NCBI GenBank assembly: GCA_963788145.1
Contig: CAWBFQ010000014.1
Span: forward strand, 62,001 to 126,000
Source: UTCFX2 sp963788145
GTDB lineage: Bacteria; Chloroflexota; Anaerolineae; Anaerolineales; UBA4823
Direction: 5' to 3'
DNA length: 64,000 nt
A program made the position numbers and the translations under genes. This document shows, one piece after another, positions 25,871-32,933 of the stretch (positions within the stretch are counted from its first letter, which is position 1; each line of letters opens with the position of its first letter). Under the pieces are notes generated by a model. That model had not been told where the DNA came from. It saw nothing but the letters and a program-made list of their open reading frames with translations, and searched no databases.

Positions 25871-27664
25871 CTAATAAACGCGCTCTTTCGGCTTATATTT
25901 GGTGATGACCACCGGTTTATATCCCAGATCCACCTTGCCATCCTTCAGCCAGGCCAGGGTATGCTTCAGCCAGTTTACATCATCGCGCTTGGGGAAGTCT
26001 TCGCGGGCATGCCCGCCGCGGCTCTCTTGACGAGCCAGCGCCGAAACGGTGGTGACCTCCGCCAGCTCCAGCAGATTTCTCAACTCCCAGATGTTCAGCA
26101 AATCCGTGTTGAAAATTTTGGCAGAGTCTGGCGTTCGGATGTGTTTCAAGCGCTCTTGCAGTTCGCGCACCTTTTCAAGAGCTTTCTCCATCCCGACCGC
26201 GGTCCGGAAAACGCCGACCTCGTCGAACATGATCGATTTCATTTCATTCCCAATCACGTAGGCCTTTTCATCCCCGCTGCTGTTCCCGATCGCGTCCATC
26301 TGCTGACGGGTGTAATCGGTCGGATCAGCCGGCAATACCTGGAAAGAGGCGCCATTCGCATACTCGGCTGCGCGCAGACCAGCGTGCTTGCCAAAGACAA
26401 TCAGATCCACTAAGGAGTTTGTCCCAAGACGATTAGCGCCATGCACCGATACACAGGCGCACTCACCGGCTGCGTATAAACCTGGTAGAACGGTATTCTG
26501 ATCATCGATGACCACCTCCCCATATTGATTGGTGGGTATGCCTCCCATCGCGTAATGCGCTGTTGGTTGGATCGGCATCATCTGTGAAACCGGATCGACA
26601 CCCAGATAGGTGCGAGCAAAATCGACAATATCCGGCAGCTTGGAGAGCAATTCCTCGCCGGTCACCACGTAGGGCGATCCGTCCAGGCGCTTGCGCCCGT
26701 CCACTGCGGCGTATTTATTGACCGTCTCCGGGCGCATATCCAGATATAAGTAGCGCTTGCCATTGATGCCACGCCCCTCACGCATTTCCAGATACATCGC
26801 CCGGCTGACCACATCACGCGAGGCCAGGTCTTTTACGGTTGGGGCGTAGCGTTCCATGAAGCGCTCGCCCTTGTCATTAATCAGCACCCCGCCCTCGCCG
26901 CGCACGCCCTCGGTGATCAAAATACCCAGTTTAAAAATCCCAGTCGGGTGGAACTGAAAAAACTCCATATCTTCTAACGGGATGCCGCGCCGGTATAAAA
27001 TAGCCGGGCCGTCACCCGTAAAGGTGTAGGCGTTAGAGGTGATCTCCCAGATGCGGCCATGCCCGCCGGTGGCGAAGATGATAGCTTTGGCGTGAAAGAC
27101 ATGCAGTTCGCCGGTGGCTAATTCAATCGCGACAATCCCGGCAGCCGCGCCGTTCTCAATCAGCACATCCATCACCTGAAATTCGTCATAAAAATTGACA
27201 TGGTTCTTGATGCATTGCTGGTACAGGGTTTGCAGGATCATATGCCCGGTGCGGTCGGCGGCGTAACAGGCCCGGTTGACCGGTTTCCCGGTGATGTTGT
27301 TGGTATGCCCGCCGAATGGGCGCTGAGCGATCCGCCCTTCTGCCGTCCGCGAGAAAGGCAAGCCCATATGCTCCAGCTCATAGACAGCCGGGATCGCCTC
27401 TGCGCACATGAATTCGATCGCGTCCTGGTCACCCAGGTAATCGCTGCCTTTGACGGTATCAAAGGTATGCCATTCGTAGTGATCTTCCCCCTCGTTCCCC
27501 AGGGCTGCCCCCACGCCTCCCTGGGCTGTGCCAGTGTGAGAACGGGTGGGATAGAGTTTGGTGATCACTGCTGTGCTGGCAGTTTTTGAGGCGTACAAGG
27601 CAGACATCAAACCCGCGCCGCCAGCGCCAACCACAATCACATCGAATTGATGGGTTTTGCTCAT
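25871..27664 (-). CDS. sdhA: Succinate dehydrogenase/fumarate reductase flavoprotein subunit
   Basis: 597 residues, the usual length. FAD-binding VVGAGGAGLMSALYAS, the covalent-flavin histidine context YPTRSHTGTAQGG, substrate-binding FHPTGIFKLGILITEGVRGEGG (in parts), QPTAHYAMGG, and GANRLGTNSLVDLIVFGKHAG. AGGAGTG precedes ATG 27664. Catalyses succinate oxidation to fumarate, or the reverse, at the inner face of the membrane, with electrons passing to SdhB. Confidence 0.96.
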   Translation of the reverse strand: MSKTHQFDVIVVGAGGAGLMSALYASKTASTAVITKLYPTRSHTGTAQGGVGAALGNEGEDHYEWHTFDTVKGSDYLGDQDAIEFMCAEAIPAVYELEHMGLPFSRTAEGRIAQRPFGGHTNNITGKPVNRACYAADRTGHMILQTLYQQCIKNHVNFYDEFQVMDVLIENGAAAGIVAIELATGELHVFHAKAIIFATGGHGRIWEITSNAYTFTGDGPAILYRRGIPLEDMEFFQFHPTGIFKLGILITEGVRGEGGVLINDKGERFMERYAPTVKDLASRDVVSRAMYLEMREGRGINGKRYLYLDMRPETVNKYAAVDGRKRLDGSPYVVTGEELLSKLPDIVDFARTYLGVDPVSQMMPIQPTAHYAMGGIPTNQYGEVVIDDQNTVLPGLYAAGECACVSVHGANRLGTNSLVDLIVFGKHAGLRAAEYANGASFQVLPADPTDYTRQQMDAIGNSSGDEKAYVIGNEMKSIMFDEVGVFRTAVGMEKALEKVRELQERLKHIRTPDSAKIFNTDLLNIWELRNLLELAEVTTVSALARQESRGGHAREDFPKRDDVNWLKHTLAWLKDGKVDLGYKPVVITKYKPKERVY

Positions 27665-27680
27665 TACATCACTCCTGACT

Positions 27681-28103
27681 TCAGGATGCCAAAATTACAT
27701 AAACGCCAATGATGAGCAAGAAGAGCCAGAGCAGCAAGATTAAACCGCGCATCAAAACACGTGCCCAGGAACTGCCGGTATAATCCTCTATCACCACTCG
27801 CAAACCATTCATGCCATGTGTAACGCCAAAAACCAGGATCAACATCTGCATCACCTGCCACCAGGCGTTGGCCCATCCCAGGGTGACGTCGGGGATATTT
27901 GTATTCACCACATGGTTTGGGTTAGGAAAGAACGTCCAGCGCGCCAACGCGTCGATATTTACCTGGTTGCGAGCGCCCATCACGAACGCTGTCGCCAGGC
28001 CGATAAAAGCCAGAAGGTAAAGCCCCAGACCCGAAAGCCGGGTAAAAACCCACATGAGATATTCGAAGTTCAAGCCTATTTGGGGAGCTGAACGAGAGCT
28101 CAT
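27681..28103 (-). CDS. sdhD: Succinate dehydrogenase membrane anchor subunit D
   Basis: 140 residues with three TM helices (FTRLSGLGLYLLAFIGLATAF, WWQVMQMLILVFGVTHGMNGL, GLILLLWLFLLIIGVYVI). The second has the heme/quinone-site text THGMNGLRVVIEDY typical of SdhD. AGGAG on the minus strand lies seven bases before ATG 28103, which is preferred to ATG 28109 with a one-base gap. Confidence 0.88.
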   Translation of the reverse strand: MSSRSAPQIGLNFEYLMWVFTRLSGLGLYLLAFIGLATAFVMGARNQVNIDALARWTFFPNPNHVVNTNIPDVTLGWANAWWQVMQMLILVFGVTHGMNGLRVVIEDYTGSSWARVLMRGLILLLWLFLLIIGVYVILAS

Positions 28104-28136
28104 ATCCATTCTCCTTTTCCAGTAACCCTCTGCATG

Positions 28137-28523
28137 CTAACCGCCGCGCAGCCGATTGAGGATCATAATGACCACCGTCATCCCATACGATGGGATAAAG
28201 ATCAGCCACTGCAGCCAGGTAGCTTCGCGTTGGAATTCCAACGCCTTCGGCCATAAATCCAGGATGATAATGCGCAACCCATTGATGGCGTGAAAAAACA
28301 CGATGAAGATCACCACAATCTGAAAATAGAGCGATTCGTAGATGATGTTGATCGTGGTCGCCCAGTCGCTCCCAAATTGCTGCATAAAGAACGAGGCGAC
28401 CACGTGCAGCCCAACAAACAGGACAATCGCCAGACCGCTGATTCGGTGAAGCGCCCAGGCAAGCATTGGACCTCCACCCCTATACTTGAGGCCTTTCAGT
28501 CCGACATTTCTTTTCAGAGCCAT
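28137..28523 (-). CDS. sdhC: Succinate dehydrogenase cytochrome b556 subunit C
   Basis: 128 residues with three TM helices. WALHRISGLAIVLFVGLHV carries the conserved H-R-x-S/T-G quinone-site motif and a heme-side histidine; FFHAINGLRIIILD follows in the next helix. GAGGAG lies seven bases before ATG 28523, chosen over upstream ATGs. It is the first gene of the sdhCDAB operon and is transcribed away from the Rieske/cytochrome b operon across a shared regulatory region. Confidence 0.88.
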   Translation of the reverse strand: MALKRNVGLKGLKYRGGGPMLAWALHRISGLAIVLFVGLHVVASFFMQQFGSDWATTINIIYESLYFQIVVIFIVFFHAINGLRIIILDLWPKALEFQREATWLQWLIFIPSYGMTVVIMILNRLRGG

Positions 28524-28583
28524 GTGCATCTCCTCTTCGACTGTATTCATATGAGGATTTTTTGGGGGACAAACTATAGACAT

Positions 28584-28589
28584 ATTATA
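28584..28589 (-). promoter_or_regulatory. -10 box of the sdh operon
   Basis: TATAAT on the minus strand. The matching -35 position has no TTGACA-like sequence, consistent with activator dependence on the site at 28622-28637. Confidence 0.45.
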
Positions 28590-28621
28590 CTAACGAATTT
28601 TGTTGTTCTGCCCAAAAGAAA

Positions 28622-28637
28622 GGTGACAAAGATCACA
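28622..28637. promoter_or_regulatory. CRP/FNR-like site between sdh and bc operons
   Basis: GGTGA-N6-TCACA matches the TGTGA-N6-TCACA plan of CRP/FNR-family sites in nine of ten positions. Its centre is ~52 bases upstream of the predicted sdh start and ~64 upstream of the Rieske-operon start. One regulator could therefore act on both respiratory operons. Confidence 0.5.
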
Positions 28638-28681
28638 CTTTCTTGGTTGCTATTATCATAAGCATAGAATTTACTTTCATC

Positions 28682-28687
28682 TATAAT
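28682..28687 (+). promoter_or_regulatory. -10 box of the Rieske/cytochrome b operon
   Basis: TATAAT with no recognisable -35, ~195 bases upstream of the Rieske start codon. Confidence 0.4.
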
Positions 28688-28881
28688 ACGGATACGTGGA
28701 GAAATGGGTGGGCATGAAGCGATGCCCTTACCAGTATTTTGTTATCTGTCCCGCTTGAAATTTCACAAAATACTTGAACGACTCCGCTAACACGGGTAAA
28801 ATCCATCACAATGAAATATTGGATAAAGTTTTTTCATCTGATGACGCCCTGAAAAGAAATTTGCAGCCAAAGGAGGAACGG

Positions 28882-29367
28882 ATGACAAAATCTCCCCATC
28901 TTACCAGAAATGATTTCGTCAAAGGCGTGGTGGGTGTATTGGGAACGATCATGGGAGTGGTCGTTGGATTACCAGCCATAGGCTATGTGCTCTCCCCGGC
29001 TTTAAAAAAGAGCGCATCCGAGGCCTGGATTCCAATAGGACCGCTCGAAACCTATCCCATCGGCGCTCCAACGCCTTTCAATTTCACCCGCACCAAGATC
29101 AATGGTTGGGAAAAAACCGTTAACAGTTATGGGGTTTATATCTACCGAAAGAGCGAATCGGATACGATCGTATTCTCGAATGTGTGCACCCATCTGAGCT
29201 GCAGGGTAATCTGGCACGAAGACCTTCAAGAGTATCTTTGTCCCTGCCACGACGCCCACTTTGGCTCTCTTGGCGAGATCATCAGCGGGCCTCAACCGCG
29301 CCCATTAGATACCTACGAGACAAAAATCGAAGAAGGCAATCTATTCATTCACTTCGTGGAAGGTTAG
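28882..29367 (+). CDS. qcrA: Rieske iron-sulfur protein of quinol-cytochrome c reductase
   Basis: 161 residues. An N-terminal TM anchor (GVVGVLGTIMGVVVGLPAIGYVL) is followed by a Rieske domain with CTHLSC (~102-107) and CPCHDAHF (~120-127), the complete set of two Cys and two His [2Fe-2S] ligands plus the disulfide cysteines. AAGGAGG before ATG 28882 fixes the start; the open frame upstream to 28774 lacks a ribosome site. Transfers electrons from quinol to cytochrome c. First gene of the bc-type operon. Confidence 0.93.
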   Translation: MTKSPHLTRNDFVKGVVGVLGTIMGVVVGLPAIGYVLSPALKKSASEAWIPIGPLETYPIGAPTPFNFTRTKINGWEKTVNSYGVYIYRKSESDTIVFSNVCTHLSCRVIWHEDLQEYLCPCHDAHFGSLGEIISGPQPRPLDTYETKIEEGNLFIHFVEG

Positions 29368-29369
29368 AT

Positions 29370-30030
29370 ATGGCGAATAAAACGTTTGCCTGGCTTGACG
29401 AACGACTGGGATTGACAACGATTTATAATACCGTTTTGGATCGTAAGGTTCCCAAAGTAAACTGGTGGTTTACTTTGGGAAGCGCCAGCGCTATTTTGTT
29501 CGCGCTGCAAGCAGTAACCGGCATGTTCCTCACCATTTATTACGTCCCTTCCCCCGATCAGGCTTATGACAGCATCCAATACATCATGAACGGCGTCGCC
29601 TTCGGCTGGTTGATCCGCGGGATTCATCACTGGGGAGCATCCTTGATGGTGATCGTCGTGTTCGTGCACATGCTGCGCACATTCTATTATGCAGCCTATA
29701 AATATCCACGTGAATTCACCTGGATCACTGGGGTGATCTTGCTCCTGACAACCCTGGGAATGGGTTTCACCGGGTATTTGCTGCCATGGAACCAGCGAGC
29801 CTATTGGGCGACAACCGTTGGAACGGAAATCGCCGGCACTGTTCCGGTTCTTGGACCATTTATCAACAGCGTGCTGCGCGGCGGAACAGACCTGAGCGCA
29901 GTGACCCTGACTCGCTTCTTTGCTGTGCATATCTGGTTCTTGCCGGCTGTGATCGGCGCTGCTGATTGGCGTGCATATCTACATGGTCATTAAGTTGGGG
30001 ATTTCCCACGTTCCCGACAAAGAGGACTGA
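29370..30030 (+). CDS. qcrB: Cytochrome b (b6-type N-terminal half), frameshifted
   Basis: 219 residues after skipping one G at 29961. Four TM helices carry the two pairs of heme histidines: RGIHHWGASLMVIVVFVHML and FFAVHIWFLPAVIGA followed by LIGVHIYMVIKLGISH. GFTGYLLPWNQRAYWA is the quinol-site region. The length and end (HVPDKED) match the four-helix b6 form, with subunit IV encoded next. Without the skip the last histidine-bearing helix would be garbled (DWRAYLHGH), so the base is probably an insertion error. Confidence 0.9.
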
Positions 30031-30048
30031 GGGGAGAGGAGCACAGCC

Positions 30049-31263
30049 GTGAACGAAGAACAAAAACAACAATACCTGTATAAGTACAAAAAAGCCAAGG
30101 AAAAAGGCGTCAAGTTCTACCCGGATATCATTTATAAAGATCTTTTGGTCGCATTTGCGATCTTTATCCTCCTGATCATGCTGGCGACCTTCATTGGCGT
30201 TGCTAATGAGCCAAAAGCGGACCCAAGCGATAGCAATTACATCCCGCGTCCGGAATGGTATTTCCTCTTCCTGTTCGAAATGTTGAAGTTTTTCCCCGGC
30301 CAAATCGAGTGGGTTGGCACATTCATCATCCCCTCCGTGGCGGTCCTGACGCTCTTCTTACTCCCATTCTTGGACCGAAGCCCCTACCGACATGCCAGCA
30401 AGCGAAAAATCTCGCTTGCGGTGATGGGAATTGTCGTCTTAGGGATGATAGGACTGACCGTTCGGGCTGTCGCAACCACTCCCCCACAAGAGGAAGCAGC
30501 CCCTCTTGCAGAAACGCTATCGGAACGAATTTTGCTGGGTCAAGATTTGTATTCCATTAACTGCGTCGAATGCCACGGAGCAGAAGGCGAAGGCGGCGAG
30601 ATCAAGGGCGTCGAAGGGCTGGAAGGCTTCTTGATGAAACCGATCAATACTCAGGATGAAATGTACACCCGCACCGACGAGACCTTGTTTGACATCATCA
30701 ATTATGGACAACCCGGCCTGGGAATGCAGCCCTTTGGCAAGGCCTTTGGCGGCGAGCTGGCTATTGGCGAGATCGAAGCCATCGTAGACTTTATGCGCTA
30801 TACCTGGGACGACCGGGCCGAATTGCCGCAGGAGGTGACCCAGGCATCCGCCCTGCCAGCCCTGGGAGAAAATGAAATTCCTTCCTATGACGCTCACATT
30901 GCGCCTCTGATCAAACGCTATTGCCTTTCTTGCCATCGACCAGGCAAGGAAAACAACAACTACCTGATGCAGACCTATGCAGAAGTCATGACCAGCGGCG
31001 ATAACGCACCCAATATCATCGCCGGCGACCTGACCAGTAATATGATCCGGATGCTCAACCGGGAGGAGATCGATGCAGGCGGCCCGATGCCGCCGACCAA
31101 GGCGCTCAAACCCGAGATCATCGACATCTTCACCCGCTGGGTGGCTGGCGGAGCACCGCAAACAGCGGAGGAAGCTGCAGCCGCAGCGACTGGGGCAATC
31201 ATCACCACTACAGTAACTGCGCCGTCCACATTACCGATCACAACCACCCTGACGTCGCCCTGA
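30049..31263 (+). CDS. qcrC: Subunit IV fused to two c-type cytochrome domains
   Basis: 404 residues in three parts. Residues 1-140 are subunit IV of a b6f/bc complex (FYPDIIYKDLLVA, NYIPRPEWYFLFLFEMLKFFPGQ in parts, a three-helix membrane region). Residues ~155-255 form a cytochrome c domain with heme site CVECH (172-176). Residues ~280-375 form a second domain with CLSCH (292-296) and GGPMPP, whose methionine 347 may be an axial ligand; its text (HIAPLIKRYCLSCH, WVAGGAPQ) resembles planctomycete-type cytochrome c domains. The Thr-rich tail is low complexity. GTG 30049 follows GGGGAGAGGAG. A one-heme fusion is known in Gram-positive bacteria; the second heme domain is less usual. Confidence 0.88.
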   Translation: MNEEQKQQYLYKYKKAKEKGVKFYPDIIYKDLLVAFAIFILLIMLATFIGVANEPKADPSDSNYIPRPEWYFLFLFEMLKFFPGQIEWVGTFIIPSVAVLTLFLLPFLDRSPYRHASKRKISLAVMGIVVLGMIGLTVRAVATTPPQEEAAPLAETLSERILLGQDLYSINCVECHGAEGEGGEIKGVEGLEGFLMKPINTQDEMYTRTDETLFDIINYGQPGLGMQPFGKAFGGELAIGEIEAIVDFMRYTWDDRAELPQEVTQASALPALGENEIPSYDAHIAPLIKRYCLSCHRPGKENNNYLMQTYAEVMTSGDNAPNIIAGDLTSNMIRMLNREEIDAGGPMPPTKALKPEIIDIFTRWVAGGAPQTAEEAAAAATGAIITTTVTAPSTLPITTTLTSP

Positions 31264-31410
31264 GAGATAGCAATACCTGGAGAACCTGCAATGCGCCATC
31301 ACCACAACGATCCCCGGTCACCCATCCCAGTCACACTGCTGCCGGGCAACACGCATCCATCAAAGAGGATATCGTAGCCACATCAACAATTTGCAGAACC
31401 CAGATTGCAC

Positions 31411-31444
31411 ACAGGGGCTGCCCGCTAAAATGGGCAGCCCCTGT
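31411..31444. terminator. Bidirectional hairpin between bc operon and icd
   Basis: ACAGGGGCTGCCC (31411-31423) and GGGCAGCCCCTGT (31432-31444) form a perfect 13-bp stem with an 8-nt loop between convergent genes. Only weak T-rich sequence follows. Confidence 0.75.
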
Positions 31445-31476
31445 CCTATTTCATTCACAGCATTCAAAGCTGACGC

Positions 31477-32778
31477 TTAATCCATATTCCGGATCACGGC
31501 ATCGCCAAACTCAGAGCATTTGAGCAGGGTCGCTCCTTCCATCAATCGATGGAAATCATATGTGACCGTCCTGGCTGCAATAGCCCCTTCCACTCCCTTC
31601 ACCACCAGATCGGCTGCTTCTTCCCAACCCATATAGCGCAGCATCATTTCGCCAGATAGGATGACCGAGCCAGGGTTGACCATATCTTTATCGGCGTATT
31701 TCGGAGCTGTGCCATGCGTGGCCTCAAATACCGCGTGCCCGGTTGCGTAATTGATATTCCCGCCAGGGGCAATCCCAATCCCACCCACCTGAGCTGCCAG
31801 GGCGTCGGACAGGTAGTCGCCGTTCAGATTCATGGTCGCAAGCACATCGAATTCCTTAGCTCGAGTGATCGTCTGCTGAAAGACGATATCGGCGATCACG
31901 TCCTTGATCAATAACTTGCCCGCTTTCAGAGCTGCATCTTGCTCCGCATTGGCTGCATCTTCGCCTTTCTCCGCCTTTGTCTCTTCCCACCTGGCCCAGG
32001 TGTAGATGCGCTCGCCAAAAAATTGCTCTGCAACTTGATAACCCCAATTACGAAAGGCGCCTTCTGTATATTTCATGATATTGCCCTTGTGCACCAGGGT
32101 AACACTGCGGCGATGGTTGTCCAATGCCCATTGAATAGCAGCTTTGACCAGGCGGGCAGTGCCTTCTTCCGAAACCGGTTTGATCCCGATCCCGGCGCTC
32201 TCTGGAAAGCGGATCTTGGCATATTCCTGGGGAAACTGCTCGCGCAGCAATGCTTTAAAACGATCGCTCTCCGCAGTCCCATTTTCGAATTCGATCCCAG
32301 TGTAGATATCCTCGGTGTTCTCGCGGAAGATTACCATATCCACATATTCAGGATGCTTGACCGGGGTAGGAACCCCATTGAAATAATGCACCGGTCGCTG
32401 GCAAACGTAAAGATCTAGCGCTTTACGCAAGGCCACGTTGAGCGAGCGAAAACCGCCGCCGATGGGAGTTGTGAGTGGACCTTTGATGCCCACCAGAAAT
32501 TCCCTGAAAGCAGCCACGGTCTCATCCGGCAGCCAGGATCCAAAATTCTTAAAAGCTTTCTCACCGGCAAAGACTTCCATCCATTCGATCGATCGCCGTC
32601 CGTTGTATGCTTTTTGAACGGCTGCGTCCATCACTTTGACCGAAGCTCTCCAGATATCCGGACCGGTTCCATCGCCCTCGACAAATGGAATGATCGGATG
32701 ATCTGGCACATGCAACTTTCCCCCAGAAATGGAAATCTTTTCACCCTTCCCGGGTACTTTCACAATCGTATAATTCAT
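31477..32778 (-). CDS. icd: NADP-dependent isocitrate dehydrogenase
   Basis: 433 residues. TCA-cycle enzyme: isocitrate to 2-oxoglutarate. Motifs: IPFVEGDGTGPDIW, GGGFRSLNVALRK (substrate-binding serine and arginines), VIFRENTEDIYTGIEF, LVHKGNIMKYTEGAF, the metal-binding region DVLATMNLNGDYLSDALAA, and FEATHGTAPKYADKD. AGAAAGG before ATG 32778 (minus strand) sets the start; the frame is open to 32835 but the promoter lies there. Transcribed divergently from the P-type ATPase. Confidence 0.95.
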   Translation of the reverse strand: MNYTIVKVPGKGEKISISGGKLHVPDHPIIPFVEGDGTGPDIWRASVKVMDAAVQKAYNGRRSIEWMEVFAGEKAFKNFGSWLPDETVAAFREFLVGIKGPLTTPIGGGFRSLNVALRKALDLYVCQRPVHYFNGVPTPVKHPEYVDMVIFRENTEDIYTGIEFENGTAESDRFKALLREQFPQEYAKIRFPESAGIGIKPVSEEGTARLVKAAIQWALDNHRRSVTLVHKGNIMKYTEGAFRNWGYQVAEQFFGERIYTWARWEETKAEKGEDAANAEQDAALKAGKLLIKDVIADIVFQQTITRAKEFDVLATMNLNGDYLSDALAAQVGGIGIAPGGNINYATGHAVFEATHGTAPKYADKDMVNPGSVILSGEMMLRYMGWEEAADLVVKGVEGAIAARTVTYDFHRLMEGATLLKCSEFGDAVIRNMD

Positions 32779-32821
32779 AATGACCTTTCTCCACTCGCCT
32801 GATTTAGTGACCTTTAGATGC

Positions 32822-32851
32822 ATTATAGCAAACAAAGGTGACGATTGTCAT
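32822..32851 (-). promoter_or_regulatory. icd promoter
   Basis: On the minus strand, ATGACA (complement of 32846-32851), an 18-base spacer and TATAAT (complement of 32822-32827), preceded by TGC to give the extended form TGCTATAAT. The -35 lies within the palindrome at 32845-32858. Confidence 0.55.
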
Positions 32852-32858
32852 ATGACAA
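32837..32858. promoter_or_regulatory. Palindromic operator in the icd/ATPase divergent region
   Basis: TTGTCATATGACAA (32845-32858) is a perfect 14-bp palindrome covering the icd -35. It overlaps GGTGACGATTGTCATA (32837-32852), which shares GTGAC-N4-GTCA with the 45583 palindrome. A CRP/FNR-family or similar regulator is the inferred ligand. Confidence 0.45.
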
Positions 32859-32894
32859 ATTAGCAGGTTGACAAATACTAGCTCATAACAGACA

Positions 32895-32903
32895 TGCTAT
32901 AAT
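32895..32903 (+). promoter_or_regulatory. Extended -10 (TGCTATAAT) of the P-type ATPase gene
   Basis: TGCTATAAT, 30 bases before ATG 32934. TTGACA at 32868-32873 is 24 bases away, too far for a standard pair, so the extended -10 probably drives transcription. Confidence 0.5.
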
Positions 32904-32933
32904 GTCTCGACCATCCTGACTGGAGAAAGATCA

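Noticed and set aside
31291..31377. 28-codon frame with a GGAGAA site after the cytochrome operon
   Set aside because: Too short, His/Pro-rich with no recognisable family, and lies just before a terminator; left as a chance frame.
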